NCBI RefSeq assembly: GCF_013373865.1
Contig: NC_050468.1
Coordinates: forward strand, 14,281,496-14,345,495
Reading direction: 5' to 3'
Source: Monomorium pharaonis
Taxonomy: Eukaryota; Arthropoda; Insecta; Hymenoptera; Formicidae
DNA: 64,000 bases
In this document: piece by piece, positions 11,371 through 25,296 of the stretch
How positions within the stretch are numbered: the first letter of the stretch is position 1
How the letters are laid out: each line of letters starts with the position of its first letter
Position numbers and translations under genes: made by a program
The notes under the pieces: generated by a model
Database searches by the model: none
What the model saw: the letters and a program-made list of their open reading frames with translations, nothing else
Told to the model about the DNA's origin: nothing

Positions 11371-13960
11371 GCATGCGCTGTTACAATTCCAGTGATTTAT
11401 TTCTGTGGTGTTTTGCATAAACAAGTTTTTTATATAAAAAAGAATTATATACGTATTTATAATATATTTAATAGATTGATAAATATTTATTATCAGCGGC
11501 ATTAACGTCCCCTAATAAAGTGCAAGTAAAAAAATATTATCTAACAATATCAACGAACGGCGCGCACATGTGATAATTTTTAAGAAGACTTGAAAAAAGT
11601 CAAGTTCTGTGTAAAGTAAAAAAATTAATCGGAATTTTATTTTTTACTAACGATAAATATGCGTTTGATTATTACAATCATAAATATTAATATTGTGCAC
11701 GATTGCTGCTAATAAATTGCCGCTTGCTATTTGCCACTTAAATTTGTTGTAATTGAAAATGTCAGCTATTATATTAGCAGCGATCATCGCTGTTTCTTCA
11801 AACGAGTTATCGAATCGCTTGCTGCATTGCGGAAGATAATGATCTGGCGATGGCGGACGTTGCCTGTGTTGACTGCACTGTGCATGCGGAAAATAGATCG
11901 AGCGCATGTAGAAACTCTGCGCAAATCCTATCCTGTACTAAGTATTAGTCGCGTCTTGCAAATGCAAAGGAGACTCCGAGTAATCCTGCACGTGTGACGC
12001 TGTAATTAAATATTTGTGCTGGGCGGGGAGGAGCAGCTCCTCCGACATAAGTTTGCGCGCCGTCTAATTAAAGAGGCAATTAACTTAATCGCACGGCGCT
12101 CGTTACGAGCGCGTCTCGTTCGTGATTCGTGATACTTTTCCCGCGTTGTTCGGAAAGTTTTGCAAATTTCGTATGGAATTGTACGTCATACTCAATATGA
12201 CACACCTATTGTTACGTAAATTTTTCACAGATATTGATAAACTGAGCGATGACAATATTGACCCAAACAATTTATAAAAATTTTCTTTATTTATTCAAAT
12301 ATTATGAAATTAATCTTATAGAGAGATTCTAATATAATTTAATATAAAAGAATGTCAGAAATAGCTCCTTTTTATTACTTTTATGATATAGAAGACACCA
12401 TTCAACGAAGAAGTAATAAGTACTAAGACAGAACTAGTTATTTTTTGTTCTTGGATGCTGAAAGTAGTACCGATTTTCAAATTACTCTATCACGTTACAA
12501 TTTTGAAAAATTTATAATAAAAGTTGCAAAAAATTTTCACGTATTTTGTCATAATATTAAAATACGACATATAATGTGCTGGAAAAGTTTTATTACAATC
12601 AAAATTAAATATTGTTATATAGGATTTTTAACGGTCAAAAAGAAATTTTTAATCTCAGTTATAAAAAATAAGATATTTATGGTTAAATATATATATAGGG
12701 TTTATTGCGGAAAACTTGTGATTTAAATCATTGAATTAGACGATTTAACAAATAGCTTTTAACAATATACATTTCTTTAAATTATAGGTAACTAAAAATT
12801 ATAGATAAGAATTACAATAAAAAATTACAGAAAATAACTAATCTTATTCTGGTGTTAAAAACAATTATTTTTTGTTGAACTGTTGTTTTTAGTACATTGA
12901 TTAGTTAATATAGGTATATATAGTATTGACAATATTTTAAGGATTATCTATTTTATATGTATATATAGAGAAAGAAAGATTATTTAAATTATTAAAGTTA
13001 ATAATGCTGTTTTTATTATCTTTTAAAATTTATTCTTCTCAATTGTTTCCTTTAGTTTCTATACTCCAAATTAAAGAATATGTTCTGTTGCTAATTGTCA
13101 ATCGCCATCAATGATTAAATGACAATTTCTAAAATTATTCATTGCGCAATGGATAATTGTTACGTCTGTTTAAAGACTGTTAAGATAATATAAAAATAAT
13201 ATTGCAATCAAATCATGAAATTTAAGTATTTGTTTGCACAATTCTTCAATGACGATATAATTTGCTATAACGTCTATTGCATTACTGCTGTATGTAGACT
13301 CCACTTGTTAAGTGACTTTTTGGCTGCAACCCAATAATTTTTACATATAGTATTTATTAGGAGTGTCTCGCAAACTAGTAACCAACCGATGCTGGGATGG
13401 TAAACGACGAACATGGTCGGAGAATACTCGTTTCATAACAGACAATTAGAACGCAGGGTATATATATTCACTCAAGAGATTAACAATAAAACATGGACAA
13501 TGTTCCGTAAACTCGTATTTTATGAAATATGCGCTTTCCTCCAATAGCTCTCAATTTTTTACATATATATGTATATCGGGTTTTGCATGTGAAATGTCGA
13601 TTTTACAACAACGAGAAAAATTTATAACGTCGGGGAAATTAGCTGCACATTTAATGGAAATAATTTCCGCCGAGTTCAAAAAATCAATGATACTCAATAT
13701 CAATAATTCTTTTGCATTGTATCATATGTACGTATACATATACGTACGTACATACTAGCGATGTTATCGAATATTATTTTCATCGCATTAATATGTTTCA
13801 TATTAATATAAATATTTCTTAAATTACTGAATTGTCGAATTTTTTATATTATTTATATTTCTTTAAAATATGTATAAGAATGTTATCTAAAGTGTATTTT
13901 CGCATAACGACGTATTTAATTGATTAAGGGAATGAACAGATAAAACAGCAAGTAAAGCGG
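11370..13960. other. Intergenic AT-rich stretch
   Basis: No gene was recognised. It contains the small palindrome described at 12185 and an alternating TACGTA-type near-palindrome at about 13725-13754. The 93-codon frame at 12445-12726 is AT-driven (Lys, Ile, Phe rich) with no family resemblance. Confidence 0.5.
12185..12204. repeat. Short palindromic element, copy 1
   Basis: GTCATA and TATGAC flank a 5-base spacer. Over 20 bases this matches 25277-25296 except at the three central positions. Confidence 0.45.
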
Positions 13961-15850
13961 ATAAATAAATGTGCAAAAAGTGTTAGACGAAATTCAACCT
14001 GTTAGAATTCGACGCAGCTTCTACGCGCGACAAACTATTGTAATGCAGGTAAAGGGTGCGCAAGGACGCAATACAAAAGCGAAGGGAGATCGTACGGCGG
14101 GATATACGGGAAGAAAATCAAAGCGTATTAAGGAGGCGTGGAAGGTAACATAATAGGTTTCTCGAAGGAGAGAAAGAGAGAGGGAGACCGGTAGAAATCG
14201 AGCGGCGGCTTCGTGACTGCGCGACTCGGATCGTGACTCATTCGTGACCGGGATTGGGATCTGACCTCGTCGTGGTCGTCGTACACGGTCTAACCATTAC
14301 GTTAAATCCCGAACAGTAGCTGAAAAGAGACGATAAAGAGAGAGAAAAGATGGGCCACTTAGCCGGCCGAAATTACCGCGGCAGATTCCCCTTTACCCTC
14401 CGTCCATTTCTCTTTCGCTTGATCATTTTTATGTAACACCAAAAGTTATTCTCTCTCCCTCCCTCTCTTTCTCTCTCTCTCTCTCTTTCTTCTTGAATAC
14501 AGCTAAAGTGTATTTGTAGAGCAAAGTGGTCGTGCACGATCGGCACGCTCTCGCCTGATTACGCTATTTCGCCGAGAGGGCCTAAATTTTCTTAACAATT
14601 TTCGCACACGACACGCGACATCGCGGACGGGAAATGGGAGCGATCGCGCTACTAATTGGGGCAGCACGCAAAGTCAGATCGCGATTGGATTTTTCTTTTT
14701 TTTTTCCATTACTTATTGAAGAGATACCTAGCTGAAATATACGTCACAAAAAATATTATCGATTCGTTACAAATGAAAAATATGCAGAAAGACATTTCTT
14801 TCGTTCCTCCTTTTTTTTTTCAAGCTTTCAAGCAATCCGCAGTTTCTGTTCCAGAAATCTTGATATTAATTGCAACGACAAAGTCTACGGCAAAAAATTG
14901 ACTTCAAAAGAATCTGCCGTTAGAATTAGCGTTCTCGGCTATCTCATGCATGCATTGTTCGACATTAATTAGCTTTAGGAAACTTTTATGATGATTACTA
15001 TCAAACGCGTGGACAGTTAACAAAATTTTATCCAGAGATAACATTATATAAGTTATATAATTATATCTTAACTAATAATATTCGGTCCATTTATATCTAC
15101 TAAAGGAGAAGTAAAATGTAGGTCAACTTTTTTCTTTCCGTGTTCAGCCTTCAGATGTATTTTATATATATAGGAAACAAGTAATAAAGTTTAATTACAA
15201 GTCCGAGGTATAAAACTATTGTATTAACTAGGTCACCATTCACAATATCGCGAATTTGCAGAAAAGCGAAGAAGAAAAATCGCGTGCAAAAATCCGTTTG
15301 GAGGGGTGTAGTGATACGTCACTCAGATCCGTGGCTCCGATCCAAAATAGACCGTACAACAGGCGTGTAACATTAATTTGCAAGTAGATTAAATGCATTT
15401 TCGTGCCGACGACGGACGTATGAAGCCACTCGTGCCTGCTTTCACGTATTTCCGGAGCCGAGGTTGTTCGCCGGCCATTATTAATCGGACGATATTACGA
15501 GCGTGTGTGTGCGCGCGAGCTACATCGGCCGCTCCCGTATTCCAGATTTAATATTTCATCCCGCGGATCTTTAAACCGCCCCAATTGGAACGCGGTGTAT
15601 CGTTCTCGCGCGATATGGAGGGTACGGGATGTATAATTTTCTCGAATCTATCTTTGTAATTCAGGTTAATCCGCGGTCGCGACCCGCGCACGTTCGCATG
15701 ATTAAGTGGTTAATTCGCTGCCACTCGCGGAATCGAGTTGGTGCGGATGTAATTTTTTAAGTTTGGAGGGCATAAATCTCCCGTGAATCCTGAACGAGGA
15801 TATGATCTCGTGATGCAAATAAGAGTGGCAAGAAATCAGCAGGATTTCTT
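13960..15850. other. Intergenic block of intermediate to high GC
   Basis: CpG-containing sequence with a CT-rich low-complexity tract at about 14450-14490. The part at 15290-15830 has balanced, non-repetitive composition of the kind often seen in insect regulatory DNA. No exon was recognised. Confidence 0.4.
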
Positions 15851-17460
15851 TGGGTACATCCTGATGCGTTATGGAAAGAACAGTGTAATAAATACATTTA
15901 TAAATCTAATTTTAATAAATTGAAATGAATAACAGATTTTACTTAATATTTTTTTACTTAAATCAATATCGCTATCATCAATATCAATAGAAGTTTGGAA
16001 TATTAAAAAAAGAATGTAATTTATAAATTATAATTGAATAAGTAAGATAAGGGTCGCCAATATTGGTATAAGTTTTCTAACAAAATGGCACCTTTATTTC
16101 TCGGAAATTAAAAATTTCATTGGATTAATATATATTGACAAAAACATGATTGGTAAAGAAATATAAAAATCTATATTTCATACATTTATGGGTTTTCTCT
16201 GTATGAAGAGACTAAAATTACACAATCTTATTTTGCAAGTTGCATAGTACAAATAGTGAGCAGATATATCATTGATGACATTTTATATACATGTTTATAA
16301 CTTTCTAAAACTTGTTTAGTTAACTGTTTTGTTAACATTTTTTTCTTTTGTATTTTTTCCATAATGCTATAATCATTATAATGCAATAAAATTATCGTAG
16401 AATATAAACCAATGCATTTCTTAATTATTGAGAACAAAAATCATACGTGATTTATTCTTCTCGTGACATACTTTCACATTTTAAATACATTGTCTCTTTC
16501 TTTATAAATAATTAAACTACTTATTTAATATTTGTTATAATTGTTTAATACTTAAATTAATCCTTAAAATAAATTTTTATTTTTACAATATTAGTTTTAG
16601 TTTACTTTTATTTTATAATTTTTTTTGTTTAATTAAAATATATGTTATTTAGTTCATTAATTTATTTTATATAATTAACTTTTTTCCTTACAAATCTGTG
16701 TCTTCTCTTCTAAGCTAATGCCTAGTTTTAAGGTTTACTTTATTAGTTTATTTTTAATTATGTTGCGAAAACATTAATTATTATAAAATTTAAATTATAA
16801 AAATTGTAATATTATCTTAATAGAAGATATTTTTTATTATGTATTCGAAGTTTTATTTTTAGCTTTTATTTCAGAAATATAATTTAAAAACAAAGTGACA
16901 TACCAGTCTTGATCACTTTTTATTGTACGTTTCGATGATTTAAAAAATATATAAAATTGTTATGTTTAATTATATTTTTTAATATAAATAAATAAAAAGA
17001 TTAAAATAATAATAAAATGTTTTGTCTTTGTTACAACAATACGTCGATAAATATTGACTTAAAAAATCGTGACAATTAATTTTGTTTATATAAAAACTGA
17101 TTTATTTAACAGTGTACGTTTTTTAAAACATACTTATAATACGTACAGTTATTTATTCGAAACAACAATGAACAAATAAATATTCAAGTTATCATATTGC
17201 TAAATATTAAAAAATGTTGATATTTAGCGCAACCAAGTCGGTATTCAATATTATACATTCAATAATATTTAGTTATATAAATAATATACAAATAAAATTT
17301 TAATTACAGTTATCATTGCATAATATGAAAAGAGTCATAAAGAAGATTTAAAAGTTACAATAAGAAATTTCTTGGTACAAAATGTTGTTTCTTAATTAAT
17401 TGGGCAACTTATTTTCTTAAATCTAAAAAGAAGTTAAATTAATCCGGGTGACGAAAGATT
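15850..17460. other. Intergenic AT-rich stretch
   Basis: Strongly AT-rich, no gene recognised. It carries one copy of a short dispersed repeat (16848-16920). Confidence 0.5.
16848..16920 (+). repeat. Dispersed repeat family R3, copy 1
   Basis: AAGTTTTATTTTTAG then TTTTATTT, an A-rich stretch, AAAAACAAA, GACAT and CCAGT. The same order of words recurs at 35046-35120 on the same strand. The family is unnamed; it could be the tail of a decayed transposable element. Confidence 0.5.
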
Positions 17461-18153
17461 TGAGACATCGATTTTCTTTGCTATATTCTCTAGAGAGAGG
17501 GGGGGGGGAGGAAGAAGAGTACTTCGATTAAAAAGAGATTATCATTTTATTATTACATTTCCGATGCTGAATCGTAAATCACGCTTAATTCAATCGCTAT
17601 ATTTACACCCACCAAATCGTTAACGCTAGTTGACACCGTTTATAGATTGACGGGTAAGATTTAATTGATTCATTAGTAATTTAGTTGTCCGTGTCTCGCA
17701 GAAGGAAGTTCTGTATTAAGAGGCTAAAGTCGTCTCTAAACTTTCGTATCGACTCGGCGCGACCTCGGCGCGGCGGATTTTCCTTTACAAATTAACGTTT
17801 AAGTCTGCGTAAAATGCAAATAACCGTGTTCCAAGACGCCTCCGCCGTCATTCCTCCGGACTAGCCAGCAACGAGCGACGCTTGTTATACCTATCACGTT
17901 TTTGGAATTTGGTTGCACAGCGCGGCGGAGGACGGTGCGATATACCGGCGCTTACTTTAGTAAACATCTTGCGAGACGTGATTTTCAAGGTTCGTTAAAT
18001 CCGCCATAGATAAAGAGAAACTCGACGGTGGGTGGCGGTGGCGAGAAACGAGCGAACGTAGCCACGGTCCAGAAAGAAGGATGGTAATATAAAAGAGAGG
18101 GACCGAGGGAATAAGCGGATGGCACATTTCGCGAGAGGGAACCAGGAAGAGGA

Positions 18154-18165
18154 AAAAAAAGAGAG

Positions 18166-18217
<52 letters not shown>
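18154..18217. repeat. (GA)n microsatellite
   Basis: A GAAA-interrupted tract becomes a pure GA run. The tract explains the Arg-Glu and Ser-Leu reading frames here. Confidence 0.95.
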
Positions 18218-18221
<4 letters not shown>

Positions 18222-18351
18222 AAGGGATAAAAGAAGCGAGATGGATAAATGGAGATAGCGATGGAGAGTCAGAGAGAAATAGGCGGAATGAGTTCATCTC
18301 CGCTAATGCAACGAGCTAAGTTAACTCGCACATCCTTCTTAACGCGAGTAA

Positions 18352-18385
18352 CCTCGCGATTATGCGAGCCGCGGCGCGTGTACCA
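18352..18385 (+). repeat. 34-bp direct repeat, copy 1
   Basis: CCTCGCGATTATGCGAG followed by a GTGTACC word. The first 17 bases are identical to 19801-19817, and the next 17 differ at a few positions. The core contains a short hairpin, CTCGC/GCGAG around GATTAT. Confidence 0.65.
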
Positions 18386-19800
18386 ACGAAGAGGGAACGC
18401 GCGAGTATCGTTACGAGCGATCGTTTTTGCCGACCACGTAGGTATAAGTACTTTGAAGGCGGTTGTTGCAGATGCGGGATGTGTTTCACAAATTTGAGAC
18501 AGATCCCACGCTTATTTGTATGGCCTCCGGATTTTTTTCTTTATTGATTTATTCTTTACAAAATTATTTTTTTTACAAGGATTTATGAAAACATTGTTTT
18601 TAACATCCTTATTCCTAATACATGTAAAATAAAACGCTAATTACATGCGTTAAAAAAAAAGTTGCTAATTTGACTAAATTTTGATTGAACTTCTATTCAA
18701 ATATTTATTTGAATGTATTTAACTGAAATATACATAAAATATTTGATATAATTATATTTTAATTCAAGAATTTATGTATTTAACTGCAGAAAGACATAAA
18801 TATTTGACCTGAAGAAAAATAAAGCTGTAAAATTTAGTCTAATTAACAACTTTATTCTCAGAGTGGTATGCAAAATAAAACACTGATTGTGAGATCTATA
18901 GCAAAAGTAAAGGAAATATCTATTAATTTATCTTATACGTTTGATTAAGTGGTAATATATTTATGATTAGAAAAAAAGATGCAAAAAAAAATATGTAAAT
19001 TACGACTTTGTATAACGTGGCGCATGCACGCACGTACAGTACTAATTTAAAGAAAATTTTGAATTTACTATACTTCGTCATAGTTTCAAAAAAGTTTAAT
19101 GAAAGATTTACAAGACGCCAATTATTAAGATTTAAGTAATGCTAATTAACCGAGAATTCAAACGTAATTAATTCATTGCATGGAATATGACTTCAGTGAA
19201 ATTCCTGAAATATAAAAAAAAACAATTAAATTACTTTTTTTTTACTTGTGTAATTTTCCGATAATTTTCCGTTAAATGGATTTTTTTATACATTGCGGAG
19301 GTGACTGATACAAAAAGTGTTGATAGAACGTACGAAATCCATTAACATAAATTATCGAATCGTTTATTTATCGACGTTGAGTTGACCTCATTAGAGCAAT
19401 TATAATGATTTTTCAGCTTTGTCGCAGAGGCGGTTTATTTCCTTTTGTATAGACGTTGTGCAAATGTAGCGCATTTGACGTCTTCGCGTTACATTTATTT
19501 TTGAAATTTGATTCCACATTTGCGTGTCTGCGCTTTGGTTTTGTGCCAACCTACGCTCATGCGTACGTAGAATGTACGGAGTTAACGAATAGAAGCGACA
19601 TTGTACATCGCGGTGGAAGCTTTAACGCTAAAAGCATTATTTTCTCCGGGCGAATCTGAACAAGCAGGAAATCGTGTATATCTACGTATTTACGTTTGTT
19701 GTGCGCGTGTTTAGTAATACCTCTGAAATTTGTCTCAAATCTAAGAATTGACCAATATCGTGGAACCTCGATCGCAGGCGTAGGCGTTTCAAAGTGTATT

Positions 19801-19834
19801 CCTCGCGATTATGCGAGACGCAACACGTGTACCG
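19801..19834 (+). repeat. 34-bp direct repeat, copy 2
   Basis: Second copy of the element at 18352-18385, about 1.45 kb downstream on the same strand. The 12-base core TCGCGATTATGC also occurs at 43672-43683. Confidence 0.65.
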
Positions 19835-20159
19835 ATCGGCAGGTACATCGTGAATACAAATGATCTCTCCTGACTAGATAAGGTTACCGAAACAAGCGAG
19901 TAAATATCCGTCCGCAGAGGAATACGCAATATTGCGCAACAATCTATGTTATCTATGATATTTGATGCAACTATAATATTTAAGAATAAATAGCGTAAAA
20001 TGCACTAATGTAGCAGTATTTAAAAATCAGTATTAAAATTAAATAAATTTTAAGAAAAAGATAAGGTTAAAAAATCAAGATTATAATAATTTTTTATTAT
20101 TATACGTTATATTGTGTAGACACGCTGCTGACGATTCTAATTTCTTTACCTTTTCCTAC

Positions 20160-20252
20160 GACACATCTTTTAAGCATATAATTTAGGCGTAAAGCGCGTT
20201 TTTAAGTGATAAATTTGAAAGTGGGTTTTATTTAATGCTGTGCTTTATTCCA
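20160..20252 (+). repeat. Dispersed repeat family R2, copy 1
   Basis: GACACATCTTTTAAGCATA, then TTTTTAAGTGATAAATT, then AATGCTG. The same blocks, in the same order and orientation, occur at 54459-54540. Copy 1 has extra bases between the first two blocks. Probably a fragment of an unnamed transposon. Confidence 0.7.
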
Positions 20253-22299
20253 CTCGAATACCTTAAGTTCTCTGTTTTTATAATTTATTTTTTTGTGATG
20301 TTATAACTATACAAATTTTGATTATATAATAGATTGAATTTGTAGTAAAGGAATTATTGCTACTCTAGTGTAAATGGTAGTGTAAATGGAGCCACGTGTA
20401 GACACGAACGGATCTCTATATGCTTGCTTATACACCTATAAAGGAGGTAGATCACAGGCAAACATATCAATACATTTACGAAGGTAAATAACGCAATAAC
20501 GATCATGCGTTCGTCGTTACGTCATCGAAGTATTCGAACAATATTAGAATATTGAGGTTCCTGTTCTGGATTTCTCATAAAGAAGGGAAATTTACGCAAG
20601 AAGCTCCAATAATAAAATCGTGATCATAAAAAATGTTCAGACGCGTGATTTTTATGTCTTGATTACGAGGATTTTCTCTCGTAAACGCATTATTTGAATT
20701 TGATTAACTAATGATACTTTGAACGTAAATTATGTATCAACATTTTTGATAATGCAAAATTATCTTTTAGAATAATACTTATTAAATTTATCACCTACAT
20801 TAATCTTAGAAACGTGGAAAAGATCAATTACTTATTCTTAATTTAGCACTTTTTTGTCATAAATCAATTATAATTTTAAAATCTGAAAGTGTTTAATATT
20901 TAAAAATACCTTTTTTCTGTATTAAATCTGTATAATATATTAGTGGTATAACCTAGTATATTTAATAAAATGTATATGATAAAACATAAAAAATAAAACT
21001 TTATTTCTGATAACTATGCATTAACAATGTAATTGTATACAAAATGTCAATTATCAAATTTTAATAAACTTTGAAAAAACTTTCATAGCACTGCAGTAGA
21101 AGATTTTAACGTTAGAATACAGAATCGTTGTTGCACATTTTTATTCATTTTTGAACTTAATAAATTTTGTCACAATATACACTTTGTATTGTATACTATT
21201 TTTGAATATGTTTTGAAATTATTAAACTCCAAGGGAAAGAGGGAGGGGGAGAGTTAAGACAGTAATATTTTGCGTAAGGTAAAACGTTTGAGAAGGTAAA
21301 GATACGCTTTTGGATGCTGGCCATTTCCTAATTGCGTAATCTTTCTGGCGTCCAGTCTGGCAAAGCTAACGGCTGTAATAGCTTTAATAGATGGTCTGCT
21401 CCTGTGTTTGCGATCAGGATTTGCAACCATCCAATTTGCTTGCGTATTTACATTAAATTTGTATCATGTATACTGAATCATTCTAACGATTACTAATGCG
21501 TGAACAATAAATATGTAATTATTAATCAAGTATTCTTGATAGAGTAGCATATTAAAGTAAATTAAAGTTTATTTTACTGTAATTATTATCAATAAATCAA
21601 TAATTAAATATGTTTACATGCATATTTATACATAAAAACGCTAAGAAATTTATATTATTTTTAAAAATTTAAGAAATTTATATACTTTTTTAATTTATGG
21701 TATTATTGTTTATATTTCTTTAATTTGCTATTAAAAATTGTTTAACAATTAAAATAATACTTAATATATAATTAAATTAGAAAATTATTAACACCTTTTT
21801 ATTTATGATAAATCAAAATTTTAATAAGTGTCGCTTCAAATTTGTTACGAAAATAACAAAATACAAATTTTTACATTGCTATGGAAAAAATAGTTGTACA
21901 GTAATTTTCAACAAATACTTAAAAATTTCAAGATTCTATTTGAATATGATTATAGAAAAAAATATGTGGAATGTAAAGATAAATGGAACATTTGGGTGTT
22001 GCAGCATGTTGTCATTCCGTGTGATCTCAAAACTAGTTTTCTTTATCAACTTTGCGCGATCGATTTAAAACTGACGCTTGAAGTAAAAGTATCGCCGAGA
22101 AAAATTTAGACGAGATTTAGAAGCAGAGTTTTTTCAGATTGCTTTTCTAAAAATTGTTTTATAATTTTTCGCAAAGTTACATAAATTTACATTCCGTCAT
22201 TTTGATCACTATGCCTTTTAATTTCGTCGAAGAGTGTAACAGAGCTGTAGCAAGATTTTTACTACTTCTTTTTATGTTAACCCTTCTTCGCTATTTTCC

Positions 22300-22965
22300 T
22301 TTCAAAATTCATGAGAAACCGCTCGTCGCATATCGCGCGCAGCTCTTCTCCACATATTTATTTCCCCTTATTATACACAGAAGGTCGATCTCTTTTCATA
22401 CACGAGGTATAACGCGAGGGGCAAAGGAACCACTCGTATAGTCCAATTTCCTGATAGAACAAACCGGTAGCGGTTCCGATCTGGTACGTGCATAAGACGC
22501 GTGAGCAGAATTTGACCGAGTTTGAAAAGAGACTTTGACGATGCTGGAGAACGCTCGAGAACGTTCAAGTACGCACCGCGAGAAGCGGTAAACAACCGTC
22601 CGAATTAATTCCGACGCTTTTAAACGTCTCTCATATAAATCGGATAAAAGCAATTACGCCGGCGAAACTGCGAAATATCTCGTATTTCCACGAAGATTTG
22701 CCCGCGCAGCCTGTGCAAACCGTCTGGTACAGTATTCCTCACGAATAACGGTCGATTCTGATATCTTTGCACACGAATCTTAACGATAATAAGGTAGGCC
22801 CGAGGAACCCTTGACACAGTCGTTAATTAATTATTTATCTCGACTTTACACGAAAAAAAAAAACATTTATCTCAATCTATCAAAAAAGATTTAATTCCAC
22901 ATTTTCTCGCGCAATTAATGTAATAGTTAAGAGTAGAAATTTAACAATTTTTATATACTATTCTA

Positions 22966-23002
<37 letters not shown>

Positions 23003-24690
23003 ATAATTATCGTTTATAACTGTTGTCACCTGTAATTTTACAATTGCTGTCAAATCAATTTGTCACACCGCTATCTTTTCACGTTGTGGTGTAAACTGTA
23101 ATATTCACGAGATATTTTTCGTACTTTTTATAAAACATTACGAGACTTTTTTCGCTTCTCAAGATAAGTAAGATAGATGATACCAGGATGATAAGAAGCC
23201 AAAATTGTTGTGTTGCAGAATTCGGAACTTATTTTCAAAATAAATCGCTGAGAAGATACCAGGCAATGGTAATCTTCGCGGTTGCGGCGCGTCCCTCCTC
23301 GCCCGGCATTGTTGGACGGCGCTGTACACGGCTCAATTTCGCGAGGTATCTTACCAGCGCCAGAGTCCGATGCAATTTACAGCCCGAATTTGAATAATTC
23401 GATCGAAGTCGCTGGGCCACCCCCGCCGCCGTCGCCGCGAATAAAATCCTCCCGCGCTAATTTATCGTTTATCATCTCCGTTAAAGCCGCCGCCATAGCA
23501 CATACTTACTTGGCGATAAACGTAGACTCCTGACACTCGCGACTCGCAAGGTCTCGCGACGACTTTGCCTTCCGGTTTACGACGATTCCCGTGGATGAGC
23601 GGCTAGCTCGGTACAACGGCCGCTATTAAAGCCCGCTAAACCCGCGCCAGATCCAGCCGCGTCATTAGCTGGAATTGGAGGCGCGAGATTGGCGGCCGTT
23701 TTAGGACGTTGCGCATTACGAGCATATCCGCACATTTTAGAGGTGGTTTTAAGCGAGCGGGCGAGCGGCGATCAAATCTCGTCAATGTCGTTTCTGCGGG
23801 AAAGATAAGATGTATCTTGGGCGCTTTGGAGCCGCGCCAAAACTAGAAGACCGGCTTCAGCAGAAGATTCGCGCGAGGGGGGGGGGCAGCAGGGGGACCT
23901 CCTTCGATTTCTATTAAACGTCCTGCAGACCTCTTCGCGCAACCTGCATGCAGGATGTTGGGGGTCAAAGGTGCGCCAACCAGATTGCACCGTGCAAAGC
24001 ACCGTCGTCTCCCTCTCGAGGGGGTAGCTGCCCGAACCGGCTCCCGAGAATGACGAGCGCGACGTTGAGACTGGTCATGGTCGCTGAACAGTCGCTGAAA
24101 AGGAGCGAGCTGCGAGAAGGGCGGAGGGGAGGGGGAGGGGTCAGAGAGGCCTGAAACGTATAACTTCCGACTGTGCAGCCGGGATGAAGGGAGTGAGGGG
24201 GACAGCGGGGGGGGGGAGAGCGGAAGACGAGTCGCGGGTCACGCGTGTCCGGAATCTCGTGGACAATCTTTACATTTATTTCCTCGGCACGGGTCATTAC
24301 CCGTGGGACTTGCCGGTCGATCTCTCCCGAGGACCGCGTAGCGGTACGTGCAGTTGGCGATTTACGACGACGACGCCGGAATGATACGAGCTCGGAGAAG
24401 CGCAAGTCCCAAAAAGTAAGGGCGGTACGATTTCGCCACCGTCGCCGCCGCGGCGATTTGCCGAATGCGAGGAACGCGATGCGAACTTAGCGTCGCTCGC
24501 TGGTAAAACCGAGACGACGGCGGGACAAACCTTGGTTACGTAATATGCAATATATGTGCATAAGATGTAGATTGCGGGCACGAATTTGGAGCTCCTCGTT
24601 TCCGTATAAATTTGCGAAGTGCGAGATACGCGTTACATCGAGATAGCGCGACGGAACAGCTAAAGTAAAATTGGAACAATGAAATGAATA
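22300..24690. other. CpG-rich block with poly-G tracts and an (AT)n run
   Basis: Positions 22300-22830 and 23260-24660 are GC-rich and CpG-dense, separated by AT-rich DNA. Poly-G runs lie at about 23877-23887 and 24207-24216. Overlapping frames occur on both strands and show no family resemblance. Possible regulatory block. Confidence 0.4.
22971..22998. repeat. (AT)n microsatellite
   Basis: Uninterrupted AT alternation of about 27 bp. Confidence 0.95.
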
Positions 24691-25275
24691 TTTTTACAAT
24701 CCTTTATACAATACAATAAATTCGCATTAGTGACTTGGAAAACTTAATTTTTGCTAGTTGTATAATCGAGGGTGTTCTGTCAATCTTGCATCCTACTTAT
24801 TTGTCTTGTATCTTATCTTGTATTCCATTTTATTCCACTTAAACGTCATTGCAATAGCCTCTTTCGCGAGACACCTTGTTTAGGCAGAAACTCCCTTAAT
24901 TGTTTTAATCTGCCTTTATTAAAAAAGAAAAATATTCGATAATATTACACGAAAATCGCTAAAAATTCAGTATAGTTTCTTACTACGATTAGAAAAATAC
25001 TTTTTTAATTACCATTTCTTGATATAGTGACAAAATATTTCAAACATAATAATTATTTTTTCAAACATAATTATTTTTTCTTGACGCAGCACAGTACCAG
25101 GATTACTACTTTTCAACTAATATAAACACATTATATCGTTTTTCTCAATTATTTTTTGCACACGATTAAAGTACTAATTCAATCACGTTCACGACTTATT
25201 GTGAGCTGTATGTAACCGTACAATTCTGCGTTTAATTTAGGCAAAAGGTTAATACATTGTCCAACGAGTTCTATA

Positions 25276-25296
25276 TGTCATACTGTGTATGACACA
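25276..25296. repeat. Short palindromic element, copy 2
   Basis: A perfect 8-bp inverted repeat TGTCATAC/GTATGACA around a TGT loop. It is nearly identical to the element at 12185, with the difference confined to the centre. Confidence 0.5.

Larger units (their letters stand above)
17460..18545. other. CpG-rich block with GA microsatellite
   Basis: Positions 17690-18480 are GC-rich and CpG-dense. They hold a (GA)n tract and the first copy of a 34-bp repeat pair (18352). No coding exon was recognised; frames over the GA tract are Arg/Glu or Ser/Leu artefacts. Confidence 0.45.
18545..22300. other. Intergenic, mainly AT-rich
   Basis: No exon was recognised. Islands of mixed composition lie at 19380-19900 and about 21290-21440. 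The 87- and 71-codon frames around 21805-22109 overlap each other in AT-rich DNA and look like no known protein. Confidence 0.5.

Noticed and set aside
12445..12726. 93-codon frame in AT-rich DNA
   Set aside because: Composition-driven (Lys, Ile, Phe, Tyr) with no domain or splice context.
13725..13754. TACGTA-rich near-palindrome
   Set aside because: Alternating TA/CG sequence is self-complementary by nature, with a 4-base asymmetry and no second copy.
20440..20460. AAAGGAGGTAGATCACA resembling a bacterial ribosome binding or 16S-tail word
   Set aside because: Eukaryotic context, no ORF follows, single chance occurrence.
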